Below are positions 1 through 12,354 of a DNA stretch of 64,000 nucleotides, one piece after another (position 1 is the first letter of the stretch; each line of letters opens with the position of its first letter). Below the pieces are notes generated by a model. It worked only from the letters and a program-made list of their open reading frames with translations. It did no database searches and was not told the origin of the DNA. A program made the position numbers and the translations under genes. The stretch is from CAYSUS01 sp964434165 (lineage in GTDB: Bacteria > Planctomycetota > Planctomycetia > Pirellulales > Thermoguttaceae). Where the stretch lies: NCBI GenBank assembly GCA_964434165.1, contig CAYSUS010000021.1:1-64000 (forward strand). The letters are read 5' to 3'.

Positions 1-2696
<2,696 letters not shown>

Positions 2697-3792
2697 GCAC
2701 TACCCTGGCAGGCTCTGTGGCACGTCCCGAAGCTTTCGAGCGTACCAGACGGCCCAAGGCCGGGCAACGGTGCGCGAACCGTCCGCAGGATGGAGCGCCC
2801 GCTCCGTCCACGTTGCATGAAGATACCGCCGCAGGATGGCAGAGGAATTCAAGGTCGTTTTTTGGCAGCGACTTACGACGACCAGTGACGCCTTCTTGCC
2901 TTCCGCTTCTGGTACAGGAGGCGTCTCTTGAGGGTGTCTCCAGGGGGTCAGAAAAGGGGGTGAATGTGCCAAGGAAGATCGAAGGGACGTAGAAGCCGGG
3001 CGCTCGCGGGCGTTGCGGCAGATGGAAGAGGAACTGCAAAGGTCCGGTGCCAATCCTGTCCGGCACGAGTCTTGCGCCATGGCGACCAGGCAACATGCGA
3101 AGAACAGGCAGGCTTGCGCCGGCGGCCTAAATAGCGCATGCTCTGCGGCATGGCCCGCACAAAGCGAAGGCGAATCCGAGAGCGCGACATCCAGGGGGCT
3201 GAAGCTCTTCGAAGAACTGCTGCCCTTGCCATCGCGTTTGCACCAGGTGGGGGGCGATCGCGATAGGGCGGGCAACCGAAATCCGCGTTTCGACGACTAC
3301 TGTACGCTCGTCCTGCTCTTCCTCTTCAATCCCCTCATCATCTCGTTGCGTGGTATCCAGCAGGCCGCCAAGCAAAACAGAGCGCAACGCAAGCTGGGCT
3401 GCTTGCGGGCGTCCCTGGGTTCGCTGAGCGAATCGGTGGCTCGATGTGCCCCTGCGCCGCTGGGCGCGAATACGGGCTTTTCCGAGCTGGCGTTGCCCGC
3501 CCCGCCCGCCCTCGATGGCCGCTTGAAGGCGGTTCGATACCGTGTATTCAACCGGCGGTGAGCCGCCCGTGCCATTTCGCTCACGAATCCAACGCAACCT
3601 GGTCGCGGTGGGGCACGCCATGCTAGAATGGACGGCCCAACGACGGTGGATCCGTTCCTGGCTAACGGCGGGAATCTCGGGCTGGTCTCGCGAGACCCTC
3701 CCGTTGCCAGATCGATCGGCGCCGGCGATGATCGCGATGGAATCGGCCAGAGCTAGACCGTTCCTGGTGCTTGCCTTCGAGGAGTGCTCGCA
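2697..3792. other. Gene-free stretch upstream of uvrA and the PQQ-propeller gene
   Basis: About 1.1 kb with no convincing gene. The reading frames here have no recognisable motif and lack the strong G/C third-position bias of the real genes around them; base composition is visibly less GC-rich. A TAGAAT hexamer at 3624-3629, preceded by GC as in other promoters of this window, could be a -10 for the gene starting at 3793, but no good -35 precedes it. This may be a decayed gene or a long regulatory region serving both divergent neighbours. Confidence 0.5.
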
Positions 3793-6700
3793 ATGAACAG
3801 ATTCACCCGTCCTTTCCCATTTCCCAGCCCGTGGTTTCTTCCGGCCGCACTCGCGGCGGCCCTGATGACCGCACCGTCCTGCTCTGCGTCTGCTAGGGCC
3901 GCGGAAGCCCAGCGTGCCGAGAAGGTCTTCTCGGCGACCGGTATCAAGGGCGGCGTCATCCTGCATTTGGGCGCCACGGATGGGAAGTTCACTGCCGCCT
4001 TGAAGGCCAATGACCATTGCTGTGTCCAGGGGCTGACCACGGACACGTCCGCGTGTGATGCCGCCCGGACGTACATTCAGTCCCAGGGTCTGTACGGAGC
4101 AGTCTCGGTGGTGCCGTATGATGGGAAGCACCTTCCCTACGTCGATAACCTGGCCGCGCTGGTCGTGGTGGACGACCAGGCCGTGCCCATGGCGGAGGTC
4201 ATGCGCGTGCTCCGCCCGCTTGGGGCGGCTGTGGTGAAGGACAAAGACGAGGTGATCGTCAAGCCCTGGCCGAAGGAGTACGACGAGTGGCAGCAGCATT
4301 ATCACGGCCCGGACAACAACGCCGTGGCCCACGATACGGCCGTGGGCCCGCCCCGCCGTTACCAGTGGATCGCCTTTCCGCAGTGGCAGCGGTCGCACCA
4401 TATCATGCCTTCGATGAACTGCCTGCTCGCCTCCGACTCGCGGCTCTACACGGTCGAAGACCTGGCCTCGGCGGAGCATCCGGCGCTGCCGGGCAAATAC
4501 GCGCTGATCTGCCGCGATGCGTTCTCCGGTATCGAGCTCTGGCGCGTGGCCTTCCCCGACTGGCACTCGACGCTGATCTACGACAAGAACATGCCGGTGC
4601 AGCTTCAGCGGCGGTGCGCGGCGATCGGCGACACCGTTTACTGCACGCCGGGCTACTTTGCCCCGGTCACCGCCTACGACGCCGCGACGGGCGCCGTGAA
4701 GAAGGTCTATGGGGAAACGAAGAACACGACGGAATTCGTCTACGATCGCGGCACGCTCTACGTGGTGACGGGCGAACCGACGTATAAACGTGGCGAAAAC
4801 ACCGACGCCCTCGGCTCCTCGAAGTTCAATGCGAATCTCTACGGCCCGCCGGTCATCACCTTCGAGAACCCCAAGAGCACCATCAGCGCCATCGACGCGA
4901 CGACCGGCAGGACGCTCTGGAAGAACTCCGGCGAGGATACGGCCGGCTATCTCGGCGCCACCCTTGGCATCATCGGCGACCGCGTGGTGCTCTATACCGG
5001 CGGCGGCGTGACTGCCTGGGATCGCGCCAGCGGCAAGAAGCTGTGGAGCACCCCCGCGCCGGTCTCGTTCTACAACGCGACCATCGGAATCGCGATCTCG
5101 CTCGTGCTTTCCGAAGAAGGCGCCTACATGGCCGACGGCAAGGAGCTACGCGCCTTCCGGCTCTCCGACGGCAAGCAGCTTTGGTCCGCGCCCGCCACCT
5201 TCAACCACCACAAGGAACCGGACGTCTTCCTGACCGGCGGACTGGTCTGGGCGGCCGGTTACAACGCGAACCGGGGGCAATTGGATCGGGGGATCGACCT
5301 GAACTACATGGGGGTCGTTGGCTACGATCCGAAGACCGGAGAGGTCGTGGAGCAGATTCCTCAGCGAATGATTCGCCCCATGGGCCATGACCGCTGCTAC
5401 CGCAACCGGATTACCGATTCGTACTACATCAACAGCGCGACCGGGGGCAGCGACTACCTGGAGTTCGGGACCGGTACGGAGTTCCCCCATCCGTGGGTGC
5501 GGGCAACTTGCGGTATCGGCTTCATGCCCTCGGGCGGCCTGCTCTACGCGGGGCCGCCTTCCTGCTCCTGCTGCAACTGGGTCATGCTCAACGGGCTGAA
5601 CGCCCTGGCCCCGGAACCGAAGCTGGCGAAATCGGACGGCCCGGTCAAGGTCAAACCGGTGAACCGGCTGGAGAAGGGGCCTGCATTCGGCGCGGCCGCC
5701 GGCGCCGCGGCCTCCCCGACCGATTGGCCGACCTACCGGCACGACGGTGTCCGCTCGGGGGTCTCGAAGGACAGCGTCGGCAGCTCGATCTCGCAGCAGT
5801 GGGAGGTCGAGCTCACCGGGCGTCCAAGCGCTCCGGTCATCGCCGCCGGCACGCTCTTCGTCGCAAATATCGACGCGCACCAGCTGTGCGCATTCAATGC
5901 CCGGACCGGCGAGCCGCGCTGGAAGTTCTCCGCCGGAGGCCGGATCGATTCTCCCCCGACCTACGCGGACGGATTCGTGTATTTCGGCTCGCGCGATGGG
6001 GCCGTCTATTCCGTCCGGGCGTCGGACGGCGCGTTGGCATGGCGTTTCACGCCCCTGCCCGGCCGCTTGATCTGCGCCTACGAACAACTGGAATCCGCCT
6101 GGCCGGTCAACGGCACGGTGCTGCTGAAGGATGGGCTGGTATACTTCGCGGCCGGCAGGAATTCGTTCCTGGATGGCGGCATCTTCGTTTATGCACTCGA
6201 TAGGAAGACCGGAGAGGTCCGCCACCAGCGCCGCATGTACGGCCCGTTCGGCGAGGACGGATTCCCGATTCTCACCTCGCCGCAGCTCAGGACGGGGATG
6301 GGCATCTACGGCTTCAAGGCGGATGTGCCGGTAGACGGCGGACCCTGCGTCTACTTCAAACAGCAGGCGTTCCAGCCGGATCTCACGCCCGTCGAGCAGA
6401 CCGCGGTGAAGAAGCGGCATTTGATCGCCAATCCCGGTTTCCTGGAGTCCATCCCCCAGCACCGCACCTTCTGGACGCTCGATACCGTGACCCGCTACGA
6501 CATTCTCACCGGCCTGGCCGGGGTGCACGGCGATATCCTGGTGGTGGACGGAGACCGCTTCGTCGAGGTCCGCGGCTATCAGCCCGCGCGCCAGACGCCA
6601 TTCGATCCGCGGGTGAGCGGTTACACGCTGTATTGCGGCATCGCGGGCGAGAAGGACCCCGCCCCCAAGGCGAAACGTCCTGGGAATGGGAAGACCGGCA

Positions 6701-7068
6701 AGAAGAAAGCCGGTAAGAGAAACACGGCCGCCGCGAGAAAGGCACGCGCCCTGGCCCAGGCGGCCGCCGCGACCCAGTCGAGAAAGGTCTGGGAAAGCCC
6801 CATTCCCCTCACCGGCAAAGCCATCGCCATGTCCGAGAAGGTGGTCTTTGTCGCCGGTACGCCGGTCGTCTTCCCCGAGGGCGACATTGCCAAGGCGTAT
6901 GAGGGACGGATGGGCGGCGTGCTCTGGCTGGCAGATACCAAGACCGGGGAGAAGCTCGCCGAGTACCCGCTGCCTGCGCCTCCGGCCTGGGACAGCCTGG
7001 CCGTGGCCGACGGCTCGCTCTACATCGCGCTGGCCGACGGCCGGCTGTTGTGCTTCGCGGGAAAGTGA
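3793..7068 (+). CDS. Secreted PQQ-binding-like beta-propeller protein with N-terminal methyltransferase-like domain
   Basis: Exported 1091-residue protein. The ATG is preceded by GAGGAG with 8-nt spacing; an in-frame GTG nine bases upstream is less likely. Residues 1 to about 38 form an Arg-starting, Ala-rich signal peptide (cleavage near SASARAAEA). About residues 45-155 look like a class I SAM-methyltransferase Rossmann fold (GGVILHLGATDGKF, then VVPYDGKHLPYVDNLAALVV), but this is degenerate. The rest is PQQ-type propeller blades with repeated 'G-x-LYV ... ALD-x-TG-x-xLW' units in two groups, separated by a Cys-rich motif (PPSCSCCNWVMLNGLNAL) and a low-complexity stretch. A Lys/Ala-rich insert (GKTGKKKAGKRNTAAARKAR) interrupts a late blade. 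This architecture is common in planctomycetes. The substrate is unknown, and PQQ binding is inferred only from the blade type. Confidence 0.85.
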   Translation: MNRFTRPFPFPSPWFLPAALAAALMTAPSCSASARAAEAQRAEKVFSATGIKGGVILHLGATDGKFTAALKANDHCCVQGLTTDTSACDAARTYIQSQGLYGAVSVVPYDGKHLPYVDNLAALVVVDDQAVPMAEVMRVLRPLGAAVVKDKDEVIVKPWPKEYDEWQQHYHGPDNNAVAHDTAVGPPRRYQWIAFPQWQRSHHIMPSMNCLLASDSRLYTVEDLASAEHPALPGKYALICRDAFSGIELWRVAFPDWHSTLIYDKNMPVQLQRRCAAIGDTVYCTPGYFAPVTAYDAATGAVKKVYGETKNTTEFVYDRGTLYVVTGEPTYKRGENTDALGSSKFNANLYGPPVITFENPKSTISAIDATTGRTLWKNSGEDTAGYLGATLGIIGDRVVLYTGGGVTAWDRASGKKLWSTPAPVSFYNATIGIAISLVLSEEGAYMADGKELRAFRLSDGKQLWSAPATFNHHKEPDVFLTGGLVWAAGYNANRGQLDRGIDLNYMGVVGYDPKTGEVVEQIPQRMIRPMGHDRCYRNRITDSYYINSATGGSDYLEFGTGTEFPHPWVRATCGIGFMPSGGLLYAGPPSCSCCNWVMLNGLNALAPEPKLAKSDGPVKVKPVNRLEKGPAFGAAAGAAASPTDWPTYRHDGVRSGVSKDSVGSSISQQWEVELTGRPSAPVIAAGTLFVANIDAHQLCAFNARTGEPRWKFSAGGRIDSPPTYADGFVYFGSRDGAVYSVRASDGALAWRFTPLPGRLICAYEQLESAWPVNGTVLLKDGLVYFAAGRNSFLDGGIFVYALDRKTGEVRHQRRMYGPFGEDGFPILTSPQLRTGMGIYGFKADVPVDGGPCVYFKQQAFQPDLTPVEQTAVKKRHLIANPGFLESIPQHRTFWTLDTVTRYDILTGLAGVHGDILVVDGDRFVEVRGYQPARQTPFDPRVSGYTLYCGIAGEKDPAPKAKRPGNGKTGKKKAGKRNTAAARKARALAQAAAATQSRKVWESPIPLTGKAIAMSEKVVFVAGTPVVFPEGDIAKAYEGRMGGVLWLADTKTGEKLAEYPLPAPPAWDSLAVADGSLYIALADGRLLCFAGK

Positions 7069-7119
7069 GGAGCCTGGCCGACAGGCTCCGGTACTACAGC
7101 GCCGTTTGTCGTCTTCTAC

Positions 7120-7950
7120 TTCGTCGGCGCAGTTCGCCGCGGCGACGCGTTTCGGAGCTTCGCCGTGCGGTTCCCTTCCTTGCGCCCGTTGCTCCACGCG
7201 ACGATTTCCCGCTGGTCCCACCGGCCGCATTCCGGCCGTCCTTCCACGCAGCGATCTCTCAGTTTCTTCCCGCAAAGGGCCTGAGCCCACTTCGTCCAAC
7301 CATCTGGCCGGCAGCGAATCGCTCCTCACAAACACGTCAACATCGAAACCAGTCGGGTCAAACGGGCGTCCATCCCACCACCTCGTACACGTGCTTCCCG
7401 TGGACCTCGAGGTTGTGGACGCTCTCCGCGTGGGGGCGGACACGGATCGACCGCGACCACCTCCGCCGGCCCTTGCGCGCCCATCTCCGGCAGGTCCAGC
7501 CGAATCGTGCTGCCCGGCCCGGCCTCGCCCGCTTCGACCCAAACCAGCGGCCGGAGCATCTCGATATCCAGCGGCCCGCCGTCCGGCTTGACCATCCGCA
7601 GCGAAAGCTTGCGCGATGTCGCCTCATCCGACGCGGGCCCCAACTCCGCGCGGTCGGCGTCGGAGAGATCGGGGTTCTCGCCGAGCACGCGCTGGCCCAC
7701 GCAGACCGTCTCGATCGCCTGCGTGCGAAGCTTCGGTTGCCGCGCGACGGACGCCGCGACTGGAGTTCCTTCCGACGCGGGCGAAGCCTCTCCAGCGTGC
7801 AAGCCCCGCAGTCCGAACAGCCCGGCCAGGACCAGCAGCAGCCCCGCCAACAAGCAACGGCCGATCGCGGCAGGACGATCGCGGCCCGGCTTGCCGGACT
7901 TGACGGGCGGGGTGTCGGCCCGGGAGGCATGTTGACGAAACCTGCTTCCT
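7120..7950 (-). pseudogene. Broken polymorphic-toxin-type HINT protein
   Basis: Read from high to low coordinates, the remnant begins with a hydrophobic helix (LLAGLLLVLAGLFGL, near 7855-7800). A segment typical of the planctomycete HINT domain follows (QAIETVCVGQRVLGENPDLS; LSLRMVKPDGG; LRPLVWVEAG; RLDLPEMGAQGPAEVVAVDPCP). The frame then changes and about 100 residues of the usual HINT core are missing before its C-terminal signature (SVHNLEVHGKHVYEVVG, about 7375-7420). A second frame change leads into GRPFDPTGFDVDVFVRSDSL, and a third into a Trp-rich tail (GRWDQREIVAWSNGRKEGN) ending near 7120-7130. At least two frameshifts and a deletion make this a pseudogene. In intact relatives the HINT domain releases a C-terminal toxin. 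Nothing here can be an intact toxin. Boundaries are approximate. Confidence 0.7.
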
Positions 7951-8082
7951 CTTCTAGATTTGGGTAGTGCACCATTCCGGCAGGGGCGATCAAGCCCGTC
8001 CGTGGCGGTGCTGCGTCACTGCGCGCCGCGTAGCCGCTGCGCGGGGGGATTTTCCAGGAACGTAGCACGGGGAGGAGCCTTC

Positions 8083-9600
8083 TTGCCCAGTTCTCGCAAG
8101 CCGAAGCCAGCGGAAGGGAAGCCGCGGGGCCGCCGCCCCGCGCCGGACGAGCCACCTCCGGCTCCGCGTCAACCACCGGAATCCTCAGAGCATCGTCCGG
8201 CTGATCCGACGAGCCAGAAACGTCGCCGTCGCCGCGGCAAGGGCAAGGGCCGCGAGGACGGCCCGACGGCGCCGCCGGAAAGGACCGATGCGTCGAAGAC
8301 CCCCGACCGCGAGTCCGCCGCGCCTCCGCCCTCCGCGTCGGACGATGTCGAGGTGCCCGAGGCGATCGCCGACAGCCCCTGGGCCAAGCTGGATCTCTCG
8401 CCGGTCATGCTCCGGTCGCTCTTCGCGGCCGGCTATCTGGAGCCGACGCCGATCCAGGCCGGCCTGATCCCCCGCGCCATGGCCGGCGTGGACGTGATGG
8501 GGCAGGCCCGCACGGGGACGGGCAAGACGGCGGCCTTCGGCATCCCGATCCTCGAGCAGCTCGAGCCGCACCGCCGCCACGCCAGCCCCCAGGCCCTGGT
8601 GCTCACGCCCACGCGCGAACTGGCCGTGCAGGTCCGCGACGAGATCGTCAAGCTGGCGGCCGGCCGGCGCGTCCACGCCGCGGCGGTGTACGGGGGCAAG
8701 CCGATCCGGCAGCAGGCCGACAAGCTCCGCCAGGGCGTCGAGTTGGTGGTGGGCACCCCGGGCCGCGTGCTTGATCACATGGGGCGCGGCAACCTGTCCT
8801 TCTCGAACCTCCAGATCGTTGTGCTGGACGAGGCCGATCGGATGCTCGACATCGGCTTCCGGCCCGACATCGAGAAGATCCTCCGCCGCTGCCCGCGGGA
8901 CCGGCAGACGCTGCTGCTCAGCGCCACGATCCCGCCGCCGGTAGAGCAGCTCGCGCGGCGTTACATGCGCGATCCGGAGACGCTCAATTTCTCGCCCACC
9001 GACGTGGCCGTGGAGACCATCGACCAGCACTACTTCACGGTCGAATCGGAGCAGAAGTTCGAGCTCCTCGTGCGGCTCCTGGAGCGCGAGCAGCCGCAGC
9101 AGGCGATCATCTTCTGCCGCACCCGGCGGGGCACCGAGCGGATCGGCCAGCGCCTTGCCAAGAAGATGACGGACGTGGCCTGCATCCACGGCGACCTCCA
9201 GCAGCGGGTCCGCGACCGCGTGATGAAGGACTTCCGCGACCGGCGGATCCGCTACCTGGTGGCCACCGACGTGGTGGGGCGCGGCATCGACGTGACGAGC
9301 ATCTCGCACATCATCAACTACGACATCCCCGAGTTCTGCGACGACTACGTCCACCGCGTGGGCCGCACCGGGCGCATGGGCCGCGAAGGCGTGGCCTACA
9401 CGTTCGTCACGCCCGAGGAGGGCAACGAGCTCACGCGGATCGAGGTGCGGATCAACCGGCTCCTTCAGCGCGACGAGATGCCGGGGCTGGCGGCCTTCAG
9501 CAAGCCGCAGCAGGTGCCCGAGCCCCCCGAGCCCCCCGAGCCCCCCGAGCCCAAGCGGGTTTTCGGACGGCGGCAGCGGAGGACGCGCCGGGCGCTGTGA
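8083..9600 (+). CDS. DEAD-box ATP-dependent RNA helicase (RhlE/CshA type)
   Basis: Cytoplasmic RNA helicase of 505 residues. I place the start at TTG 8083, which has a strong GGGGAGGAG Shine-Dalgarno at 8069-8077; the open frame runs upstream to 7960, but that part overlaps the toxin pseudogene region and looks non-coding. A basic, Pro-rich N-terminal tail of about 90 residues precedes the core. Motifs in order: Q motif (EPTPIQ), I (ARTGTGKT; the common form is AQTGTGKT), Ia (PTRELA), GTPGRV, II (DEAD), III (SAT), the helicase C domain with IIFCRTRRG, VATDVVGRGID and HRVGRTGRMGR. The C-terminus has a 9-base tandem repeat in the DNA encoding repeated PEP tripeptides, followed by a basic tail likely to bind RNA. 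Likely roles are ribosome assembly or mRNA turnover. Confidence 0.93.
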   Translation: MPSSRKPKPAEGKPRGRRPAPDEPPPAPRQPPESSEHRPADPTSQKRRRRRGKGKGREDGPTAPPERTDASKTPDRESAAPPPSASDDVEVPEAIADSPWAKLDLSPVMLRSLFAAGYLEPTPIQAGLIPRAMAGVDVMGQARTGTGKTAAFGIPILEQLEPHRRHASPQALVLTPTRELAVQVRDEIVKLAAGRRVHAAAVYGGKPIRQQADKLRQGVELVVGTPGRVLDHMGRGNLSFSNLQIVVLDEADRMLDIGFRPDIEKILRRCPRDRQTLLLSATIPPPVEQLARRYMRDPETLNFSPTDVAVETIDQHYFTVESEQKFELLVRLLEREQPQQAIIFCRTRRGTERIGQRLAKKMTDVACIHGDLQQRVRDRVMKDFRDRRIRYLVATDVVGRGIDVTSISHIINYDIPEFCDDYVHRVGRTGRMGREGVAYTFVTPEEGNELTRIEVRINRLLQRDEMPGLAAFSKPQQVPEPPEPPEPPEPKRVFGRRQRRTRRAL

Positions 9601-9608
9601 GCGGCAGA

Positions 9609-9639
9609 TCGCGCGAGGCGGGAGCATCGTCCCGCGCGA
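9609..9639. terminator. GC-rich hairpin between convergent helicase and hpnE genes
   Basis: Arms TCGCGCG (9609-9615) and CGCGCGA (9633-9639) pair perfectly, and an inner GGGA/TCCC pairing shortens the loop. There is no T-tract. It lies just after the helicase stop and could end transcription from both sides. Its sequence is unrelated to the hairpin family found elsewhere in this window. Confidence 0.35.
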
Positions 9640-9731
9640 ATGCACACGCGCCGCCGCGCCAGCAGGACGAATCGCGACACGCGCACCCGCGGGCCTGCCG
9701 ACTCGTTGGCAGTGGATTCGCGCGCCGCGGA

Positions 9732-11273
9732 TCACGCGCCAGCCATCCACCGCGCGAGCAGCGCGCGGGGGAGGTCGGGCACGAGAACCGGCTCGGGCCG
9801 CCCGGCCGCGCGGAGGATCGCCTCGGCCGCGAGATAGCCGCTCCGCACCGCCCCTTCCATGGTCGCGGGCCAGCCGGTGGCCGTCCAATCGCCGGCCAGG
9901 GCGAGGTTTGCCACCGGCGTGGGCTGTGGTGGACGGAGCGCGTCGAGGCCCGGGCGGGGCGAGAACACGGCCTCGGGGTTGGTCACCAGGCGGTGGCGCA
10001 GCAGCCGCGCCTTGCGCGCCGCGGGGAAGACCGCGCCCAGGTCCTCCAGCACCGTCTCAGCGGTCCGGCGGCGATTCCGATCCGTCAGCACGTGCGACGC
10101 GCTGATCACGACCTGATAGTGGCAGCCCCCGGCCGGCCCCTCGCCCCGGATCGAACGCGAGCCGTGGCGAAACACCCACTGGCTCAATCGTCCTATCAGC
10201 ACGGCGTGCGGCAGGCGCGTGATCGGGCGGTCGAACCAGAGGTGCAGCGCGGAGATTGCGGCCGGCTCGATACGAGCGGCCGCCGCCAGCGCGGGGATCG
10301 CGCGGGTCAGCGGGGGTGCGAACAGCTTCGGCGCCTGGCGCCACGGCACCGCCACGACGAAGAAGTCAAAACCCCGTTGCGAGCCGTCTGCAAACGCCAG
10401 GGCCGCGGCCCAGGGCGCTTCCCCCTCGACTCGCTTCACGCGCGTCTCGAGATGGATCTTCACGCCGCGCGCGTGGAGCCACGCGCCGAGGCGGCGGTCG
10501 TAGATCTCGGAAAGCGGAAGACAGGGGATCTCGATTTCGCAGGCCTGGCGCGCGGCGAGGAAGCCGTCCACGAATACCTTGCGCGCCGCGGAAAGCGACG
10601 CCCGCTGGGGCGACTCGCTCAAGGCGCTGAGGATCACCGGGGCCCAGAACCGCTCGACGGCCCGCTCCGACTGGCCCTGATCGCGAAGCCAGCCGCCGAC
10701 GGTCGTCTCGCGCGTCGGATTCCCGGAATCCGTGCCGAAGCAAGCAGGCGCGTCGCCGTCGCCCGAGGCGGTGCAGGAGACCTTCCCGGGCGAGCCGCCG
10801 GTCGCTTGCGCGCCACGGGCGGCTTGCCGGCCCGGGCCTTGCGAAAGCGCGGCCATCTTGCCCAGCGTCTTGGCGATTCCCATCCGCTCGCTCGGGCTCA
10901 GGTAGGTCAATCGCATGAGCCCGGGCAGCAGGTGCAGCGGGGCGGGGAGCCACGGCCACGCGGCGAAGTCGGCGCGGCGGCCGTCGGGGCCGAGGAAGTG
11001 CAGCCGGGCGTGCCGCTGGAAGCAGTCGGCGATCCCCGTGCGGCGGCAGAAGTCGGCCAGGTTCGTGCAGCAGCCCATCGCCACGTGCTGGCAGTGATCG
11101 ATCCAGTCGCCGCCGGCGGGATCCTGGAACGAACCGGCGCGGCCGCCGAGGCGTCGCCGCATCTCGAAAAGCTCGACGCGCAGGCCGCGATCGGCCAGGG
11201 CCGCGGCCGCCGCCAGCCCGGCCAGGCCCCCGCCCACCACGGCCACGCTCCGCCCCGCTTCCCCGCGAGTCAT
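9732..11273 (-). CDS. hpnE: FAD-dependent hydroxysqualene dehydroxylase / squalene-associated desaturase-like protein
   Basis: Last step of the HpnCDE route, converting hydroxysqualene to squalene. The 513-residue protein opens with a dinucleotide-binding motif (VAVVGGGLAGLAAAAALADRG) and the following R-RLGGRAGSF motif of the phytoene-desaturase/amine-oxidase superfamily. A FAD-contact motif near the C-terminus (NLALAGDWTATGWPATMEGA) completes the fold. A low-complexity insertion of about 40 residues (around 145-185) is not usual in the family. Its ATG overlaps the hpnD stop as ATGA, so translation of the two is coupled. Assignment rests on the fold and on the adjacent hpnD and hpnC; on its own it could also be read as a carotenoid desaturase. 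Confidence 0.88.
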   Translation of the reverse strand: MTRGEAGRSVAVVGGGLAGLAAAAALADRGLRVELFEMRRRLGGRAGSFQDPAGGDWIDHCQHVAMGCCTNLADFCRRTGIADCFQRHARLHFLGPDGRRADFAAWPWLPAPLHLLPGLMRLTYLSPSERMGIAKTLGKMAALSQGPGRQAARGAQATGGSPGKVSCTASGDGDAPACFGTDSGNPTRETTVGGWLRDQGQSERAVERFWAPVILSALSESPQRASLSAARKVFVDGFLAARQACEIEIPCLPLSEIYDRRLGAWLHARGVKIHLETRVKRVEGEAPWAAALAFADGSQRGFDFFVVAVPWRQAPKLFAPPLTRAIPALAAAARIEPAAISALHLWFDRPITRLPHAVLIGRLSQWVFRHGSRSIRGEGPAGGCHYQVVISASHVLTDRNRRRTAETVLEDLGAVFPAARKARLLRHRLVTNPEAVFSPRPGLDALRPPQPTPVANLALAGDWTATGWPATMEGAVRSGYLAAEAILRAAGRPEPVLVPDLPRALLARWMAGA

Positions 11274-12208
11274 GGGAGGGCCGCCCTTTGCGGCGGCAAC
11301 AGGGCCCAGCGCAGGGCGATTCGGCCTTTCTCCGGCCGGCTCAAGCGAACGCGCCTCGCGAGGACCGCGCGGGGCTCTCGCGCAATCCTCTCAAGCAGCC
11401 GATGGTAGGTGGCGACCATCATGCCGAAGACACGCTGTCCGCGGCGGTCGAGGAAGCCGAACAGCTCGGCCCCCTGCCGGTAGTGGACGTGCGCCCGGTC
11501 CATTTCCAGGTCCATCAGGCGCTCGAAGCGCCGGTCGGCGACTCCGGCCAGCAGGTCCTCCGCCGAGTAGCTGCATTGCCGCAGGTCTTCCAGGGGCAGA
11601 TACACCCGCCCCCGGCCCGCGTCTTCCTTCAGGTCGCGGAGAATGTTGGTCAACTGGAAGGCGATGCCGCAGGCGGTCGCCGGCTCCAACGCTCCCTCGC
11701 CGCGGAACCCCCACACGTGGATGCAGGCCAGGCCGACGGCCGAGGCCACGCGACGGCAGTACACGGCCAGATCGTCGAACGTCTCGTAGCGGTGCACGTC
11801 CAGGTCCATCTCCACGCCGTCGATCACTTCGTGCAGGTGCTTCTCGGGGATGTGGAACGCCTGCACCGCGTGGGCCAGCGCCGGCAGGATGGCACCGTCG
11901 GAGCGCGGCTGCCCGGGGGCATGGGCTCTCGGTCGCGCCGCCAGGGCGTCGTCCGGAGGGAGATCGTCGTGCAGCGCCCGTTCCATCGTGGCGCGCCACT
12001 TGAGGAGGGCCTCGCGCCGCGATCCGTCGGGCCGGGGGCTGTCGCCCAGATCGTCCGTGTGGCGGAGGAAGGCGTACAGGGCCTCCATGGCCTGCCGCTT
12101 GGGCCGCGGGAGGAGGAAGAAGCAGGGGTAGAAGCTCGACCCCGCCTCCCGCGCGACGCGGCGGCAAACGGCGTAGCTCCGCTGGACGATCGTCGGCGCA
12201 AGGCTCAT
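11270..12208 (-). CDS. hpnD: Presqualene diphosphate synthase HpnD
   Basis: Head-to-head condensation of two farnesyl diphosphates to presqualene diphosphate. The start at ATG 12208 gives 312 residues beginning MSLAPTIVQRSYAVC, which matches the family's usual N-terminus; the open frame continues upstream into intergenic repeats and is not credible there. Trans-prenyltransferase (squalene/phytoene synthase) signatures are clear: the first Asp-rich motif (RHTDDLGDS), the DVHRYETFDDLAVYCRRVAS segment and the second motif (NILRDLKEDAGRGRVYLP). Its stop overlaps the hpnE start. Between it and hpnC lies a 172-bp gap containing heptamer repeats, so the three genes are probably one transcript read hpnC-hpnD-hpnE. 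Confidence 0.93.
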   Translation of the reverse strand: MSLAPTIVQRSYAVCRRVAREAGSSFYPCFFLLPRPKRQAMEALYAFLRHTDDLGDSPRPDGSRREALLKWRATMERALHDDLPPDDALAARPRAHAPGQPRSDGAILPALAHAVQAFHIPEKHLHEVIDGVEMDLDVHRYETFDDLAVYCRRVASAVGLACIHVWGFRGEGALEPATACGIAFQLTNILRDLKEDAGRGRVYLPLEDLRQCSYSAEDLLAGVADRRFERLMDLEMDRAHVHYRQGAELFGFLDRRGQRVFGMMVATYHRLLERIAREPRAVLARRVRLSRPEKGRIALRWALLPPQRAALP

Positions 12209-12354
12209 GGCCGTACACGCAGCGAGAGGGCCTGCGCCTCGCTTCGGCGCAGACGTGCAGGACGACAGGGGACCCGGCACGCAGCACGCGGCCCGGGAGC
12301 AGGACGCGGGCTCCAACGAATAGACACGTTCACACCATCCACCCCACCACTCAC

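Noticed and set aside
3127..4566. A 479-residue open frame on the minus strand overlapping the PQQ gene
   Set aside because: It has no motif and lies antisense to a gene with a signal peptide, Shine-Dalgarno and clear blades; long antisense frames are expected at this GC content.
9520..9560. Nine-base tandem repeat at the end of the helicase gene as a regulatory repeat
   Set aside because: It is in frame and encodes repeated PEP tripeptides; a simple coding repeat explains it.
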